Source: Nostoc sp. CHAB 5836
GTDB taxonomy: Bacteria > Cyanobacteriota > Cyanobacteriia > Cyanobacteriales > Nostocaceae
Length of the DNA stretch: 37,800 bases
Assembly: GCF_020829445.1 (NCBI RefSeq)
Contig: NZ_JAIVFV010000062.1
Span: forward strand, 1-37,800
Direction: 5' to 3'
The notes below the pieces were generated by a model. It was given only the letters and a program-made list of their open reading frames with translations, ran no database searches and was not told where the DNA came from. The stretch's first letter is position 1; the number at the start of each line of letters is the position of its first letter. Shown in pieces: positions 16,538-24,958 of the stretch. The position numbers were made by a program, and so were the translations under genes.

Positions 16538-16566
16538 GAGTTACATAAATGACTCTGGATTGTCAA
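16538..16566 (-). promoter_or_regulatory. Candidate promoter for the NYN leader
   Basis: On the minus strand, a consensus -35 TTGACA (16561-16566) and TAACTC (16538-16543) are separated by 17 bases. Transcription would start near 16531, about 45 bases before the long hairpin and 320 bases before the NYN start codon. The -10 is only moderate. Confidence 0.4.
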
Positions 16567-16667
16567 TATACTTATTCATGAAGATTCGTTAAAGCACTCA
16601 CTCATATCCATGAACTTTAAAAATGCTCTATGGGATTATTTAAAAAATATTTAAGCTAATAAATAAT

Positions 16668-17276
16668 TTACGGTTTACTTTGCGCGATCGCACCATACAA
16701 AATACCTAAAATTTTCTTAATATCCTGAATATAATATTCACTCAAATCAATCGAAACTACATTAGCTTCAAGCTGAAGAAATTGCCAGATTGTACCGATA
16801 GTAACAGCACCATATATAGCTTTAATTTGATTTCCACCTCTGTCGTTAAATAACTGAGCAGCTACCATTTCAGCAATACATTGTGCTAAACCAGACCTCA
16901 AGTTCTCATTTTTACTTTCTACTAAGACAATCACCGGACTACGTACAAGTAACTGTTCCGAAGAAAGACTTAAAATAAAATCACAAAAGCCGTCTAATCC
17001 TCGCTGACTATCAACTGTGAAGTCAACTCCAGAAAACAAACTTATCTCATAATTAAATTTGCGTCTAATTTCTAATAAAATTGGACTGATTATCATTTCA
17101 CTCCGAGCTTTATCCGAACTGATTGCCACTGCTAAATCAACATTTTCCTTAAGAATAGTAGATAATAAATCACTACATTCTTGTTCCTGTACATTTGCGA
17201 ATAGTCCAGATGATTCGTGGATAACTAACCCAAAAGAATCAATAACTTCAATAAGTTTAAAATCACTGTAAGCCAT
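16668..17276 (-). CDS. PD-(D/E)XK nuclease-superfamily-like protein, unknown function
   Basis: The 202-residue protein is a cyanobacterial hypothetical. A nuclease-like core can be read: Asp in LDGFCDFILSLSSEQ (about 107-121) followed by an ExK motif in VIVLVESKNENLRSGLAQ (about 129-146) and a helix with QCIAEMVAAQLFN. This order matches restriction-endonuclease-fold proteins. There is no signal or membrane segment. It is isolated from any modification or restriction gene, so a restriction role is not supported. The start is ATG at 17274-17276. Confidence 0.7.
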   Translation of the reverse strand: MAYSDFKLIEVIDSFGLVIHESSGLFANVQEQECSDLLSTILKENVDLAVAISSDKARSEMIISPILLEIRRKFNYEISLFSGVDFTVDSQRGLDGFCDFILSLSSEQLLVRSPVIVLVESKNENLRSGLAQCIAEMVAAQLFNDRGGNQIKAIYGAVTIGTIWQFLQLEANVVSIDLSEYYIQDIKKILGILYGAIAQSKP

Positions 17277-17283
17277 AAAAATT

Positions 17284-17400
17284 AGTCCTTAGAAAAGCCC
17301 TGGCGACTGTAAGTCACGGCTACAGAGACAAAACCCACCTCCGTGGGTTAACAAATGTGTAGCAGCGAATTCCATTCGCCCAATACTTTACAAACATTTT
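17284..17400. repeat. Dispersed palindromic repeat related to 14302-14475 core
   Basis: It contains GCGACTGTAAGTCACGGCTA, ACCCACCTCCGTGGGTT, GTAGCAGCGAATTCCATTCG and ACTTTACAAACATTTTTTT, matching the core and right end of the element at 14302-14475. The left end is lost. It fills the gap between two minus-strand genes. Confidence 0.6.
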
Positions 17401-17401
17401 T

Positions 17402-17983
17402 TTATAACTTTGGCGGAAAAACTCTAACTAAATCAAGAGATAAATCAGGGAAGCAGGGAAAATTTATTACCTGATTTGGTAAGATAATTCGCTTATTTAA
17501 ATAACCATATTTACCTTGATTATCTTGATATGGCTCACTGTAAACTTCTAAATAATTATCGAATAAATTGAATATCCAATAATCAGTAATACCTGCTTTA
17601 GCGTAGAGAGGTATTTTCACATCTTGATCATAGCCCAAAGAAGAATCTGAAACCTCCATCACCAATAACACGTCAGCCGGTTTAGGGTGATCTGACAGAT
17701 AATCATCAGCACGGTTTTGAACGATCGCAAAATCAGGTTCAGGTTCGCTGTTAGGTGGTAAAGTAATCGGGGCTTGAGATTGTAAAGTAGCCTTGTCTTT
17801 GAGAATTTTGGGGAGTTCCTTCCACAATTTTCTTAAACAAGTTTCATGGGCTGTACCTTTGGATGCCATTTCAATAATTTCCCCGTTGATTAATTGAATG
17901 TGGTTATCTTCATGGAAAAAACCCAATTCAATAAGCCTGTGGTATTCATCTAGTGTGAAGCGTTTAGCCTGAGCAATACTCAT
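17402..17983 (-). CDS. Uma2 family (DUF820) endonuclease-like protein
   Basis: The 193-residue protein has the usual opening FTLDEYHRLIELGFF and the motif HIQLINGEIIEM. The PD-(D/E)XK core follows as PEPDFAIVQNR (Asp about 100) and LLVMEVSDSSLGYDQDVKIP (ExS near 120, K further on), then YAKAGITDYWIFNL. Uma2 proteins are extremely numerous in filamentous cyanobacteria and their role is unresolved. No partner gene is seen. It faces chlD, which lies 93 bp away on the opposite strand. Confidence 0.9.
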   Translation of the reverse strand: MSIAQAKRFTLDEYHRLIELGFFHEDNHIQLINGEIIEMASKGTAHETCLRKLWKELPKILKDKATLQSQAPITLPPNSEPEPDFAIVQNRADDYLSDHPKPADVLLVMEVSDSSLGYDQDVKIPLYAKAGITDYWIFNLFDNYLEVYSEPYQDNQGKYGYLNKRIILPNQVINFPCFPDLSLDLVRVFPPKL

Positions 17984-18076
17984 AACCTTACCTTTCTCTC
18001 ATTGCCATAATATACTTATTCTAAATGTGTCAGAAATTGGTATGCTAAAGGCCGAGACTCGCCATAAAAGCAAACA

Positions 18077-20101
18077 ATGCCTGCGCCTAGTATCAATCCC
18101 ACGATCACAGCCTTTCCCTTGACAGCCGTAGTCGGTCAGGAAGCAATTAAATTAGCCCTGCTGTTAGCCGCAGTTGATCCTGGTTTGGGAGGAGTAGCGA
18201 TCGCAGGTCGTCGCGGTACGGCAAAATCTGTAATGGCTCGTGCTATCCACGCTCTACTACCACCCATTGAAGTTGTCAAAGGTTCAATCAGCAATTGCGA
18301 CCCCAATCACCCAGAAGAATGGGATGATCAACTTTTGGCGGAGTACGCAGACAAAGACATTCAAGATGTTCCCGTCGAAATTATCCCCGCGCCTTTTTTG
18401 CAAATTCCTCTAGGTATCACAGAAGACCGACTCCTCGGTTCGGTGGATGTGGAAAAGTCGGTAAAACAAGGTGATACGATCTTTCAGCCCGGATTACTCG
18501 CTACAGCAAATCGGGGTGTACTGTACGTAGATGAAATTAATTTATTAGATGACCAAATATCAAATCAGCTTTTAACAGTATTATCTGAGGGACGCAACCA
18601 AATAGAACGGGAAGGGATCAGTTTTCAGCATCCGTGTAAATCCTTATTTATTGCCACTTATAACCCCGAAGAAGGTGGATTACGGGAGCATTTGCTAGAT
18701 AGAATTGCGATCGCACTCTCTGCTGACGGTGTACTCGGCTTAGATCAAAGAGTCGCAGCAGTTGAAGTTGCGATCGCTTATTCTAAATCTCCCCAAGACT
18801 TCCTCCAACAGTACAACGAAGATTTAGACTCACTCAAAACCCAAATCATCTTGGCACGGGAATGGTTGAAAGAAGTAACCATCACCCATGAACAAATTGC
18901 TTACTTAGTAGATGAAGCGATTCGGGGAGGAGTTCAGGGACATCGCGCCGAGTTATTTGCCACGCGGGTTGCTAAGGCGGCGGCAGCTTTGGAGGGACGA
19001 ACAACAGTTAATGCTGAAGATTTGCGCCGTGCTGTGGAACTGGTGATTGTACCACGCGCCACAATTGTGCAGACACCACCACCAGATCAAGCACCACCGC
19101 CACCACCGCCACCACAACAGAATCAAGAAGAACCACCAGACGAATCAGAAGACGAAGAACAGGAAGAACAGGAAGAAAATCAAGAGCAAGAACCCCCTAG
19201 CATCCCGGAAGAATTCATTTTTGATCCAGAAGGGGTAATTCTTGATGACAACGTGCTTTACTTTACTCAAATGGCGAAGCGGCAAGGTAAATCTGGTAGT
19301 CGTAGTGTCATATTTTCTGATGACAGGGGACGCTACATTAAGCCAATGTTGCCCAAAGGGAAAGCGCGACGCATTGCAGTAGACGCTACATTAAGAGCAG
19401 CTGCTCCTTATCAAAAAGCACGAAGAGAAAGACACCCAGAAAGAAAAGTGATTGTCGAACAGGCTGATATTCGCTCAAAACGCCTGGTACGGAAAGCAGG
19501 GGCATTGGTGGTATTTGTGGTAGATGCTTCTGGCTCAATGGCCCTGAATCGAATGCAATCGGCTAAAGGTGCGGTGATGCAACTGTTGACAGAAGCTTAT
19601 CAAAACCGCGACCAAATAGCATTAATTCCCTTCCGGGGAGAACAGGCAGAGGTATTATTGCCTCCAACACGTTCTATTGCATTGGCGCGTAACCGTTTGG
19701 AAAGGTTACCCTGTGGTGGAGGTTCGCCTTTAGCGCATGGTTTAACTCAAGCCGTCCGCGTCGGCTTAAATGCCCAGATGAGTGGAGATATTGGGCAAGT
19801 TGTCCTTGTAGCAATTACCGATGGACGAGGTAATATTCCCTTAGCACGTTCTTTAGGTGAACAGCTAGAACCAGGAGAAAAGCCAGATATCAAAGGAGAA
19901 TTATTAGAAATTGCTGCCAGAATCCGAGCTTTGGGGATGCAACTATTAGTAATTGATACAGAAAGTAAATTTGTGTCTACGGGCTTTGCCAAGGAATTAT
20001 CGCAAACAGCAGGCGGTAAATATTATCATTTGCCGAAAGCGACAGACCAAGCTATTGCTGCCATGACCAAAGGTGCGATCGCTGATTTAAAATCTCGTTG
20101 A
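18077..20101 (+). CDS. chlD: Magnesium chelatase ATPase subunit D
   Basis: ChlD works with ChlI and ChlH to insert Mg2+ into protoporphyrin IX, the first committed step of chlorophyll synthesis. The N-terminal AAA+ domain has a Walker-A-like [14 protein letters not shown] (about 43-56) and [13 protein letters not shown] (about 152). A proline run then an acidic Glu-rich linker lies at about 330-370. The C-terminal von Willebrand A domain has the MIDAS motif [11 protein letters not shown] (about 478-488). The 674-residue length is normal. Divergent from the Uma2 gene, it starts at ATG 18077. Its stop codon directly abuts a 9-mer tandem array. Confidence 0.96.
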   Translation: MPAPSINPTITAFPLTAVVGQEAIKLALLLAAVDPGLGGVAIAGRRGTAKSVMARAIHALLPPIEVVKGSISNCDPNHPEEWDDQLLAEYADKDIQDVPVEIIPAPFLQIPLGITEDRLLGSVDVEKSVKQGDTIFQPGLLATANRGVLYVDEINLLDDQISNQLLTVLSEGRNQIEREGISFQHPCKSLFIATYNPEEGGLREHLLDRIAIALSADGVLGLDQRVAAVEVAIAYSKSPQDFLQQYNEDLDSLKTQIILAREWLKEVTITHEQIAYLVDEAIRGGVQGHRAELFATRVAKAAAALEGRTTVNAEDLRRAVELVIVPRATIVQTPPPDQAPPPPPPPQQNQEEPPDESEDEEQEEQEENQEQEPPSIPEEFIFDPEGVILDDNVLYFTQMAKRQGKSGSRSVIFSDDRGRYIKPMLPKGKARRIAVDATLRAAAPYQKARRERHPERKVIVEQADIRSKRLVRKAGALVVFVVDASGSMALNRMQSAKGAVMQLLTEAYQNRDQIALIPFRGEQAEVLLPPTRSIALARNRLERLPCGGGSPLAHGLTQAVRVGLNAQMSGDIGQVVLVAITDGRGNIPLARSLGEQLEPGEKPDIKGELLEIAARIRALGMQLLVIDTESKFVSTGFAKELSQTAGGKYYHLPKATDQAIAAMTKGAIADLKSR

Positions 20102-20132
20102 GGATGAGGGGGATGAGGGGGATGAGGGGGTT
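20102..20132. repeat. 9-mer tandem repeat (GATGAGGGG), plus orientation
   Basis: About three copies begin at the chlD stop codon. The array is inverted relative to the one at 20519-20580; together they bracket the small four-helix-bundle gene. Confidence 0.8.
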
Positions 20133-20526
20133 AATGCTTAATTAGCCAAGGTGATGGTTTGTTAATTATATGTACTAGACCGCTGAGAACTTGGTTGTAT
20201 GTACCATATAGTTCTCGACCTATTTCAATATTCGTGTAGTTGCACTTAACAGCAAACTCAATCCAGGTCTGAGTTTCTGCTGATTCTGCTTCACAGTCAT
20301 TTAACTTAGCCACAAAAGCAGCTTGATATCTTCTTTTACGCCATCCCTCAGCAAAATTAGCACAAACTGAACGTGAGGAGCGACGAATCTGATCGGTTAA
20401 CGAATAACGTTCCTCTAATGGAAACTTTTTTGATAGTTCAAAAATTATCATGGCTGAATCAAAAGCCATTTTATAAACTTCTAAATCCTTATGATCTTTA
20501 ATAACTCTTATACTGTTCTCCCTCAT
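20131..20526 (-). CDS. Four-helix-bundle protein (23S rRNA IVP / Avd-like family)
   Basis: Proteins of this family are encoded in 23S rRNA intervening sequences, and a relative (Avd) helps diversity-generating retroelements. The core begins IKDHKDLEVYKMAFDSAM and includes LSKKFPLEERYSLTDQIRRS, SVCANFAEGWRKRRY and LNDCEAESAETQTWIEFAVK, matching the family's conserved positions. I chose the ATG at 20524-20526 (131 residues). Upstream in-frame ATGs exist only because the 9-mer array reads as MRGMRGM-like codons. No reverse transcriptase or variable region is nearby, so a retroelement role is not supported. The gene sits between two inverted 9-mer arrays. Confidence 0.82.
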   Translation of the reverse strand: MRENSIRVIKDHKDLEVYKMAFDSAMIIFELSKKFPLEERYSLTDQIRRSSRSVCANFAEGWRKRRYQAAFVAKLNDCEAESAETQTWIEFAVKCNYTNIEIGRELYGTYNQVLSGLVHIINKPSPWLIKH

Positions 20527-20580
20527 CTCCCCCATCTCCCTCATCCCCCTCATCCCCCTCATCCCCCCCATCCCCCTCAA
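20519..20580. repeat. 9-mer tandem repeat (TCATCCCCC), inverted copy
   Basis: It contains about six imperfect copies (CATCTCC and CATCCCC variants), ending four bases before the sigF stop codon. On the minus strand it supplies a G-rich Shine-Dalgarno-like tract to the four-helix-bundle gene. Confidence 0.8.
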
Positions 20581-20584
20581 ATGA

Positions 20585-21376
20585 CTACGATCCAGTGGGC
20601 ATTACCTGTGGTTGCAAATAACAAATCAAATCTTGAATTCCCTTTTGCAGATAGCGCGTTACTGTCATGGGACTAGTGCCAATATTTTTAGCGGCATCTT
20701 TGCGAGAAAGTTCCTTCAAAAATACCATTTCAACTGCCATGCGGGGCTTTTCTTCCAACATATTGATTGCGCCTTGAAGTTGTTGGCGTTCTTCTTCTTG
20801 TTGCAGAAGCACATGAGAACGAGGACAAGGAAGTGCTTCACCCAAGGTTATTTGGCAATCAACATAGTTAACTGCGGTTGCGTCTAAACTCAAAGGCATC
20901 CGGTTTTGAGCCGCTAACTTGGTTTCTTGCCATTCATGCACAGATACCCGAAGTTCCTTAGCAATTTCAGCATCCTTGGGCGGGCGACCTAAAGAGATTG
21001 ACAAGTCCTTGCGAATCTTTTGTCCTTCATTGTACAATTCTTGCCAACGACGAGGAATTTTTAATAGAGTACTGCGATCGCGCAAAAAGTGTAGCATCTC
21101 ACCGCGAATGTATGGCACTGCAAAGGAACTAAAAGCATATCCTTGGCTAGGGTCGAAGCGCTCAATTGCCCTAATTAAACCAAAATAACCGATTTGTTCT
21201 AAATCTTCATAAGGTTCATTACATTGATGGCTGAATTTATGAGCCATCTTCCGCACTAAGCCAGTATGTAACTGTACAAGTTTATTACGAAGTTTAATAG
21301 AAGGATTCTGGTGGTACAAGTGCAATAATTCTATACCATCAGTTCGTAAAGAGGACTCACTTGCTGCCATATACAT
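20585..21376 (-). CDS. sigF: RNA polymerase sigma factor, group 3 (SigF type)
   Basis: The 263-residue sigma factor has region 2 (HTGLVRKMAHKFSHQCN, EDLEQIGYFGLIRAIERFD, GYAFSSFAVPYIRGEMLHFL), region 3 (RRWQELYNEGQKIRKDLS, RPPKDAEIAKELRV) and region 4 with a helix-turn-helix (EMVFLKELSRKDAAKNIGTS, MTVTRYLQKGI). This fits the cyanobacterial SigF class, which in other species controls pili, motility and stress genes. The start is ATG at 21374-21376; an ATG two codons later is equally possible. The gene faces a 509-bp intergenic region. Confidence 0.93.
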   Translation of the reverse strand: MYMAASESSLRTDGIELLHLYHQNPSIKLRNKLVQLHTGLVRKMAHKFSHQCNEPYEDLEQIGYFGLIRAIERFDPSQGYAFSSFAVPYIRGEMLHFLRDRSTLLKIPRRWQELYNEGQKIRKDLSISLGRPPKDAEIAKELRVSVHEWQETKLAAQNRMPLSLDATAVNYVDCQITLGEALPCPRSHVLLQQEEERQQLQGAINMLEEKPRMAVEMVFLKELSRKDAAKNIGTSPMTVTRYLQKGIQDLICYLQPQVMPTGS

Positions 21377-21745
21377 TCCTTTGTTGTAACTCCTATTCCT
21401 CAGAAAATAGATCTGCGTATATTTTCTTTTAAGCTGTCATTATTTTCCTTAGTCAACCCGGAATAAGCTATGGTCGTTTCACTGAACTTATGAGGACTCC
21501 CACTCTGTAATTACGTATTTGTACGCATGATTTTTATAACCTCTCTGTTGCAGGTTATTTTTATTTTTTACAAAACTCTTCGATTGCCCATAATGTTTAG
21601 CTTTTGCATAAACCCACAGGACTAGTTAAATTAATCACAATCAAGCCTAAAGAATATGCTGTCAGTACTAAATATTTTGTGGAATCCTCAGAGACTGACG
21701 ATTCTAATTTTTAATCCTGAGACATAGGAGTGAAAAACAATTGTT

Positions 21746-21774
21746 TTGACGTAGCACTGCTACGTTTCTACAAG
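21746..21774 (+). promoter_or_regulatory. Candidate promoter with palindromic operator upstream of the BI-1 gene
   Basis: Between sigF and the Bax-inhibitor gene, TTGACG and TACAAG are spaced 17 bases apart. The spacer region contains the palindrome CGTAGC-ACT-GCTACG (21750-21764). A repressor could bind there. The gene starts 111 bp further on. The other 480 bases of the gap show only AT-rich sequence. Confidence 0.3.
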
Positions 21775-21885
21775 GGTTCTGGGTAACGCATATTTAATTT
21801 CGCTAGATGTCTCTTGGCTGTTAACCGCAAAGATTGGTAAAAATAGGAATAGGCAGAACGTTTTCCTAAAAAACAGTTTTTCAAT

Positions 21886-22614
21886 ATGAGCAATACCAGT
21901 AATTTTCGTGAAGCTATCCGTGAGGCTAAATCTCATGCCCTCGTAGGGCCAAACGTGATTGCCAACGCCCTCCCCTACGTCGGTGGTGGATTGGTGCTAA
22001 CAGCATTAGGAACCTACGGCGGTTTGGGAGTTATCCGCACTAACCCCGGAATATTCTTTCCCACCTTCATTGGTGCGGTAATTTTGGAGTTAATTTTGTT
22101 CTTTGTTGCCCAAAATGTTGCCCAAAAAGGTAACAAGGGTCTTGCACTACCACTGTTGGCAACCTACAGCCTCTTGTCTGGATATACTCTCAGTGGCTTG
22201 GTATTTGTCGCTTTGAGATCTCAAGGTGTTGGCATTCAAGGCATTGGGTTGGCTGCTCTTGGTTGTGGTGTTACTTTTATTCTCGCCCGTCAAATTGGTT
22301 CAAATCTTTCTGAACAAGATGGGATGGCTTTGACGAAAACCATCAATCTTGGTGTTATTGCCTTGGTGGTTGTGTGTTTAGCCCAATTTGGGTTTGCCAT
22401 GTTTGGTGTTTACACGCCAAATTGGTTAGAAATCGCCATCTCTGGTTTGGGAGTGTTTCTGTTTGTTGGGGTTTCTGTTGTCGATTTCTACATCTTGCCC
22501 CGCACTTACAGCGATGATCAATATCTACCTGCTGCTTTGTCGATGTACCTCACTTACATCAACTTGTTTGTCTTTATCTTGCGGTTGCTAATTGCCATCA
22601 ATGGCCGCGATTAG
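21886..22614 (+). CDS. Bax inhibitor-1 / YccA family membrane protein
   Basis: The 242-residue integral membrane protein has six to seven helices, among them LPYVGGGLVLTALGTYGGLG, FIGAVILELILFFVAQNV, LPLLATYSLLSGYTLSGLVF and LAALGCGVTFILARQI. Typical family positions such as the C-terminal SMYLTYINLFVFILRLL with conserved Asp (DFYILPRTYSDD) are present. The bacterial family includes pH-sensitive calcium channels and partners of the FtsH protease. Its role here is unknown. A strong Rho-independent terminator follows 34 bp after the stop. Confidence 0.9.
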   Translation: MSNTSNFREAIREAKSHALVGPNVIANALPYVGGGLVLTALGTYGGLGVIRTNPGIFFPTFIGAVILELILFFVAQNVAQKGNKGLALPLLATYSLLSGYTLSGLVFVALRSQGVGIQGIGLAALGCGVTFILARQIGSNLSEQDGMALTKTINLGVIALVVVCLAQFGFAMFGVYTPNWLEIAISGLGVFLFVGVSVVDFYILPRTYSDDQYLPAALSMYLTYINLFVFILRLLIAINGRD

Positions 22615-22647
22615 TTGTCTGTAAGTGGGAAATCTTAACAAATTATC

Positions 22648-22681
22648 AACCGTGGTCAAGCGTTAGCAGCCACGGTTTTTT
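22648..22681 (+). terminator. Rho-independent terminator of the BI-1 gene
   Basis: The stem AACCGTGG/CCACGGTT with a 15-17-base loop is followed by TTTTTT, 34 bp after the stop codon. Confidence 0.85.
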
Positions 22682-22830
22682 GTGGGATGAGAAGCTAGAG
22701 CAATTTTTGTAACTTATACTACAATAGCCTTCGGTTAAGGCTAAAGCTGTTTGCCAAAGTCAATTTTTTTAACGTAGACGCTTCGGCTTGCCGCAGGCTA
22801 CCGCAAACGCGAGTGCGTCTCCCCCTGGGA

Positions 22831-22887
22831 GAAGGACGCAAAGGACGCAAAGAGAAGGAAGAAATGCTTGACTGAACTGTATTGACT
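22831..22887. repeat. Dispersed repeat (ACGCAAAG...AAATGCTT..ACTGAACTGTATTG)
   Basis: It contains GGACGCAAAGGACGCAAAGA and GAAATGCTTGACTGAACTGT. A close copy is at 34748-34817, and shorter relatives are near 14482-14515 and 32348-32394. It lies in the 390-bp region upstream of prfB, which has no gene. Confidence 0.65.
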
Positions 22888-23003
22888 CTTATACTAAGTG
22901 GTGCAGAGAGAATTTGCCTAACTACAGCTAAAATTAATAAACATAGTAGAATAAAGAGCAATTTCCCAATCCCAATAGCTCTATCTCTCATTCAGCAAGC
23001 ATT

Positions 23004-24126
23004 ATGGATGTCCTAGAACTCAAACGCGAAATCGAAACGTTGTCTGGCCGCCTGGGTAAAACCCAGGACTATCTTTGACGTACCTGCACTGACAGCCAAA
23101 ATTCAAGACCTCGAAAAAATATCAGCACAGCCAGAATTTTGGAATGACCAAACCCAAGCCCAACAAACACTGCAAGAACTCAACGACCTAAAAGCCCACC
23201 TCCAGCAATACGATCGCTGGCACACCAATCTCGAAGATACTAAGGCAGTTGTTGAATTGTTGGAGTTGGAAACTGATGAGGCGCTACTGCAAGAAGCAGA
23301 ATCTACCATCACTAAACTGAATCGTGACCTAGATCAGTGGGAGTTACAACAGTTACTTTCTGGCCCCTATGATGCCGAAGGTGCTGTACTGACCATTAGT
23401 GCTGGTGCCGGTGGCACAGATGCTCAAGACTGGGCATTTATGCTGATGCGGATGTACACCCGTTGGGCTGAAGATCACGGCTATAAGGTAACTTTAGCTG
23501 AAGAGTCGGAGGGTGATGAAGCGGGAATTAAATCGGCAACCCTAGAAATTACTGGTCGCTATGCTTATGGTTATTTGCGATCTGAGATGGGTACACATCG
23601 CTTAGTGCGGATTTCACCTTTTAATGCCAACGGCAAACGACAAACCAGTTTTGCAGGGGTGGAAGTGATGCCGCAGATTGATAACTCTGTGCAATTGGAT
23701 ATTCCAGACAAGGATTTGGAAATCACCACAACTCGCTCTGGTGGGAAAGGTGGACAAAATGTCAACAAAGTAGAAACTGCGGTGCGGATTGTTCACCTTC
23801 CCACAGGTCTTGCCGTGCGTTGTACAGAAGAGCGATCGCAGCTGCAAAATAAAGAAAAAGCCCTAAATCGTCTCAAAGCAAAGCTGTTGGTCATCGCCAA
23901 GGAGCAACGTGCCCAAGAAATCGCCGAAATTCGTGGCGATATGGTGGAAGCCTCCTGGGGAAACCAAATCCGTAACTATGTGTTTCATCCTTACCAAATG
24001 GTGAAAGATTTGCGTACAAACACGGAAACAACGGCGATTGGCGACGTAATGGATGGTGAACTTGATACATTTATCCAAGCTTATTTGCGCCAAGAAAATA
24101 AACTAGTAGAAAATACTGGAGCATAA
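23004..24126 (+). CDS. prfB: Peptide chain release factor 2, programmed +1 frameshift
   Basis: RF2 releases peptides at UGA and UAA stops. The gene starts at ATG 23004 and runs 24 codons to an in-frame TGA at 23076-23078. At CTT-TGA-C the ribosome shifts +1, skipping T23076, and continues from GAC at 23077 to the stop at 24124-24126, giving about 373 residues. An AGGA Shine-Dalgarno-like element just upstream of TATCTTTGAC stimulates the shift, as in E. coli. The GGQ peptidyl-transferase motif lies in [16 protein letters not shown], and the SPF stop-recognition tripeptide in [11 protein letters not shown]. Frameshifting autoregulates RF2: low RF2 favours the shift. Confidence 0.97.
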
Positions 24127-24139
24127 TTGTGGATTATTT

Positions 24140-24193
24140 ACAAGTGCTAAGTAATTATTTTTAATATTACTTAGCACTTGTTATTTATTTTTG
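24140..24193 (+). terminator. Strong terminator of prfB
   Basis: A perfect 16-bp stem, ACAAGTGCTAAGTAAT at 24140-24155 with its complement at 24166-24181, has a 10-base loop and is followed by TATTTATTTTT. Confidence 0.88.
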
Positions 24194-24223
24194 GTGTTTT
24201 AGATTGGCGCCGCAGCTACACCC

Positions 24224-24648
24224 GTCGTAGACCTGACAATTTAGGTCATCTGGAAAACCTCTCTCTAAATCTCTCTCCTTTTAGGAGAGAGACTTTGAAT
24301 TTCACCCTTAGAGCATCGGGAAGGGGGTTAGGGACTTCCAATAAATGAAACCAATTCGCAATTCGCAATTCGCAATTCGCAATTGAATCAAGCCACCCAC
24401 AAGGGGTGGGGTTTCTACCTACCTTGGGATACAAGGACTGTTTCGCGCCACTTGCGGACGAGGTTTTAAACCTTCACTTTTTTCATATAAATTATTCAAT
24501 CTTGTGGGGTGGGCGTCTCGCCCCCCCCCGTAGTCAAGGGCCCTGGTGTCGCCCACCCCATAAGAAGTAGTTGAGTATTTTTTAAATTGGAAGTCCCTTG
24601 GATTTTTGGTGGACTTTTCGACATAATCTGAATTGTCAGGTCGTAGAC
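24224..24648. mobile_element. 407-bp MITE-like insertion with 9-bp target duplication
   Basis: GTCGTAGAC occurs at 24224-24232 and again at 24640-24648, directly flanking CTGACAATT...AATTGTCAG inverted ends (24233 and 24639), which extend imperfectly to about 16 bp. This is a clear insertion footprint. The 407-bp interior holds a 7-mer array (CAATTCG, near 24355-24385), CTCTCTCC/GGAGAGAG palindromes and a CCACCC/GGGGTGG hairpin that resembles an IS605-type right end. It encodes no transposase. A second copy of the CTGACAATTCAGGTCATCTGG end lies at 29300-29328. The 24127-24769 gap is otherwise empty. Confidence 0.8.
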
Positions 24649-24769
24649 ATCGCACAGCGCCCCACATCATTAGCGCTTTTTCAGATAAATACTTAGCAAT
24701 ATACAGGCGATCGCAATTCTATGGCAGACCAACTGTTACAGTTATAAAAGAGTCTGTAGAAAAATAACT

Positions 24770-24925
24770 ATGAGCAACCCTCCTTCAACAGAAACTCAGC
24801 CTAGCTATGTAAAGCTTGCCATGCGAAATATGGTGCGCAAGGGTGGAACTTCCCTAAAGCATTTTGGGTTGACTGCCGTAGGGCTTTTAGCTCTCCTTGT
24901 TGGTCTTGCTTACCTAACTCACTAA
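24770..24925 (+). CDS. DUF3285 small membrane protein
   Basis: This 51-residue protein begins MSNPPSTETQPSYVKLAMRN. A basic stretch (MVRKGGTSLKHF) and one membrane helix at the C-terminus (LTAVGLLALLVGLAYLTH) follow. It matches what I know of the cyanobacterial DUF3285 family, which often lies just before ybeY. ybeY starts 33 bp downstream, on the same strand, so they are probably co-transcribed. Its function is unknown. The Shine-Dalgarno is weak. Confidence 0.88.
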   Translation: MSNPPSTETQPSYVKLAMRNMVRKGGTSLKHFGLTAVGLLALLVGLAYLTH

Positions 24926-24958
24926 CGACAAACCGTAAACCTCAGACTAGGAGACTGT

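Noticed and set aside
20131..20580. A diversity-generating retroelement around the Avd-like gene
   Set aside because: No reverse transcriptase or template/variable repeat pair was found within several kb.
22719..22991. 90-residue frame on the minus strand
   Set aside because: It covers dispersed repeats upstream of prfB, has SLRPLRPSPRGRRTRVCGS-type repeat translation, and overlaps no conserved gene.
24246..24670. Minus-strand open frames of 62 and 83 residues
   Set aside because: They lie within the 407-bp insertion, are mostly repeat-derived, and lack a recognisable domain.
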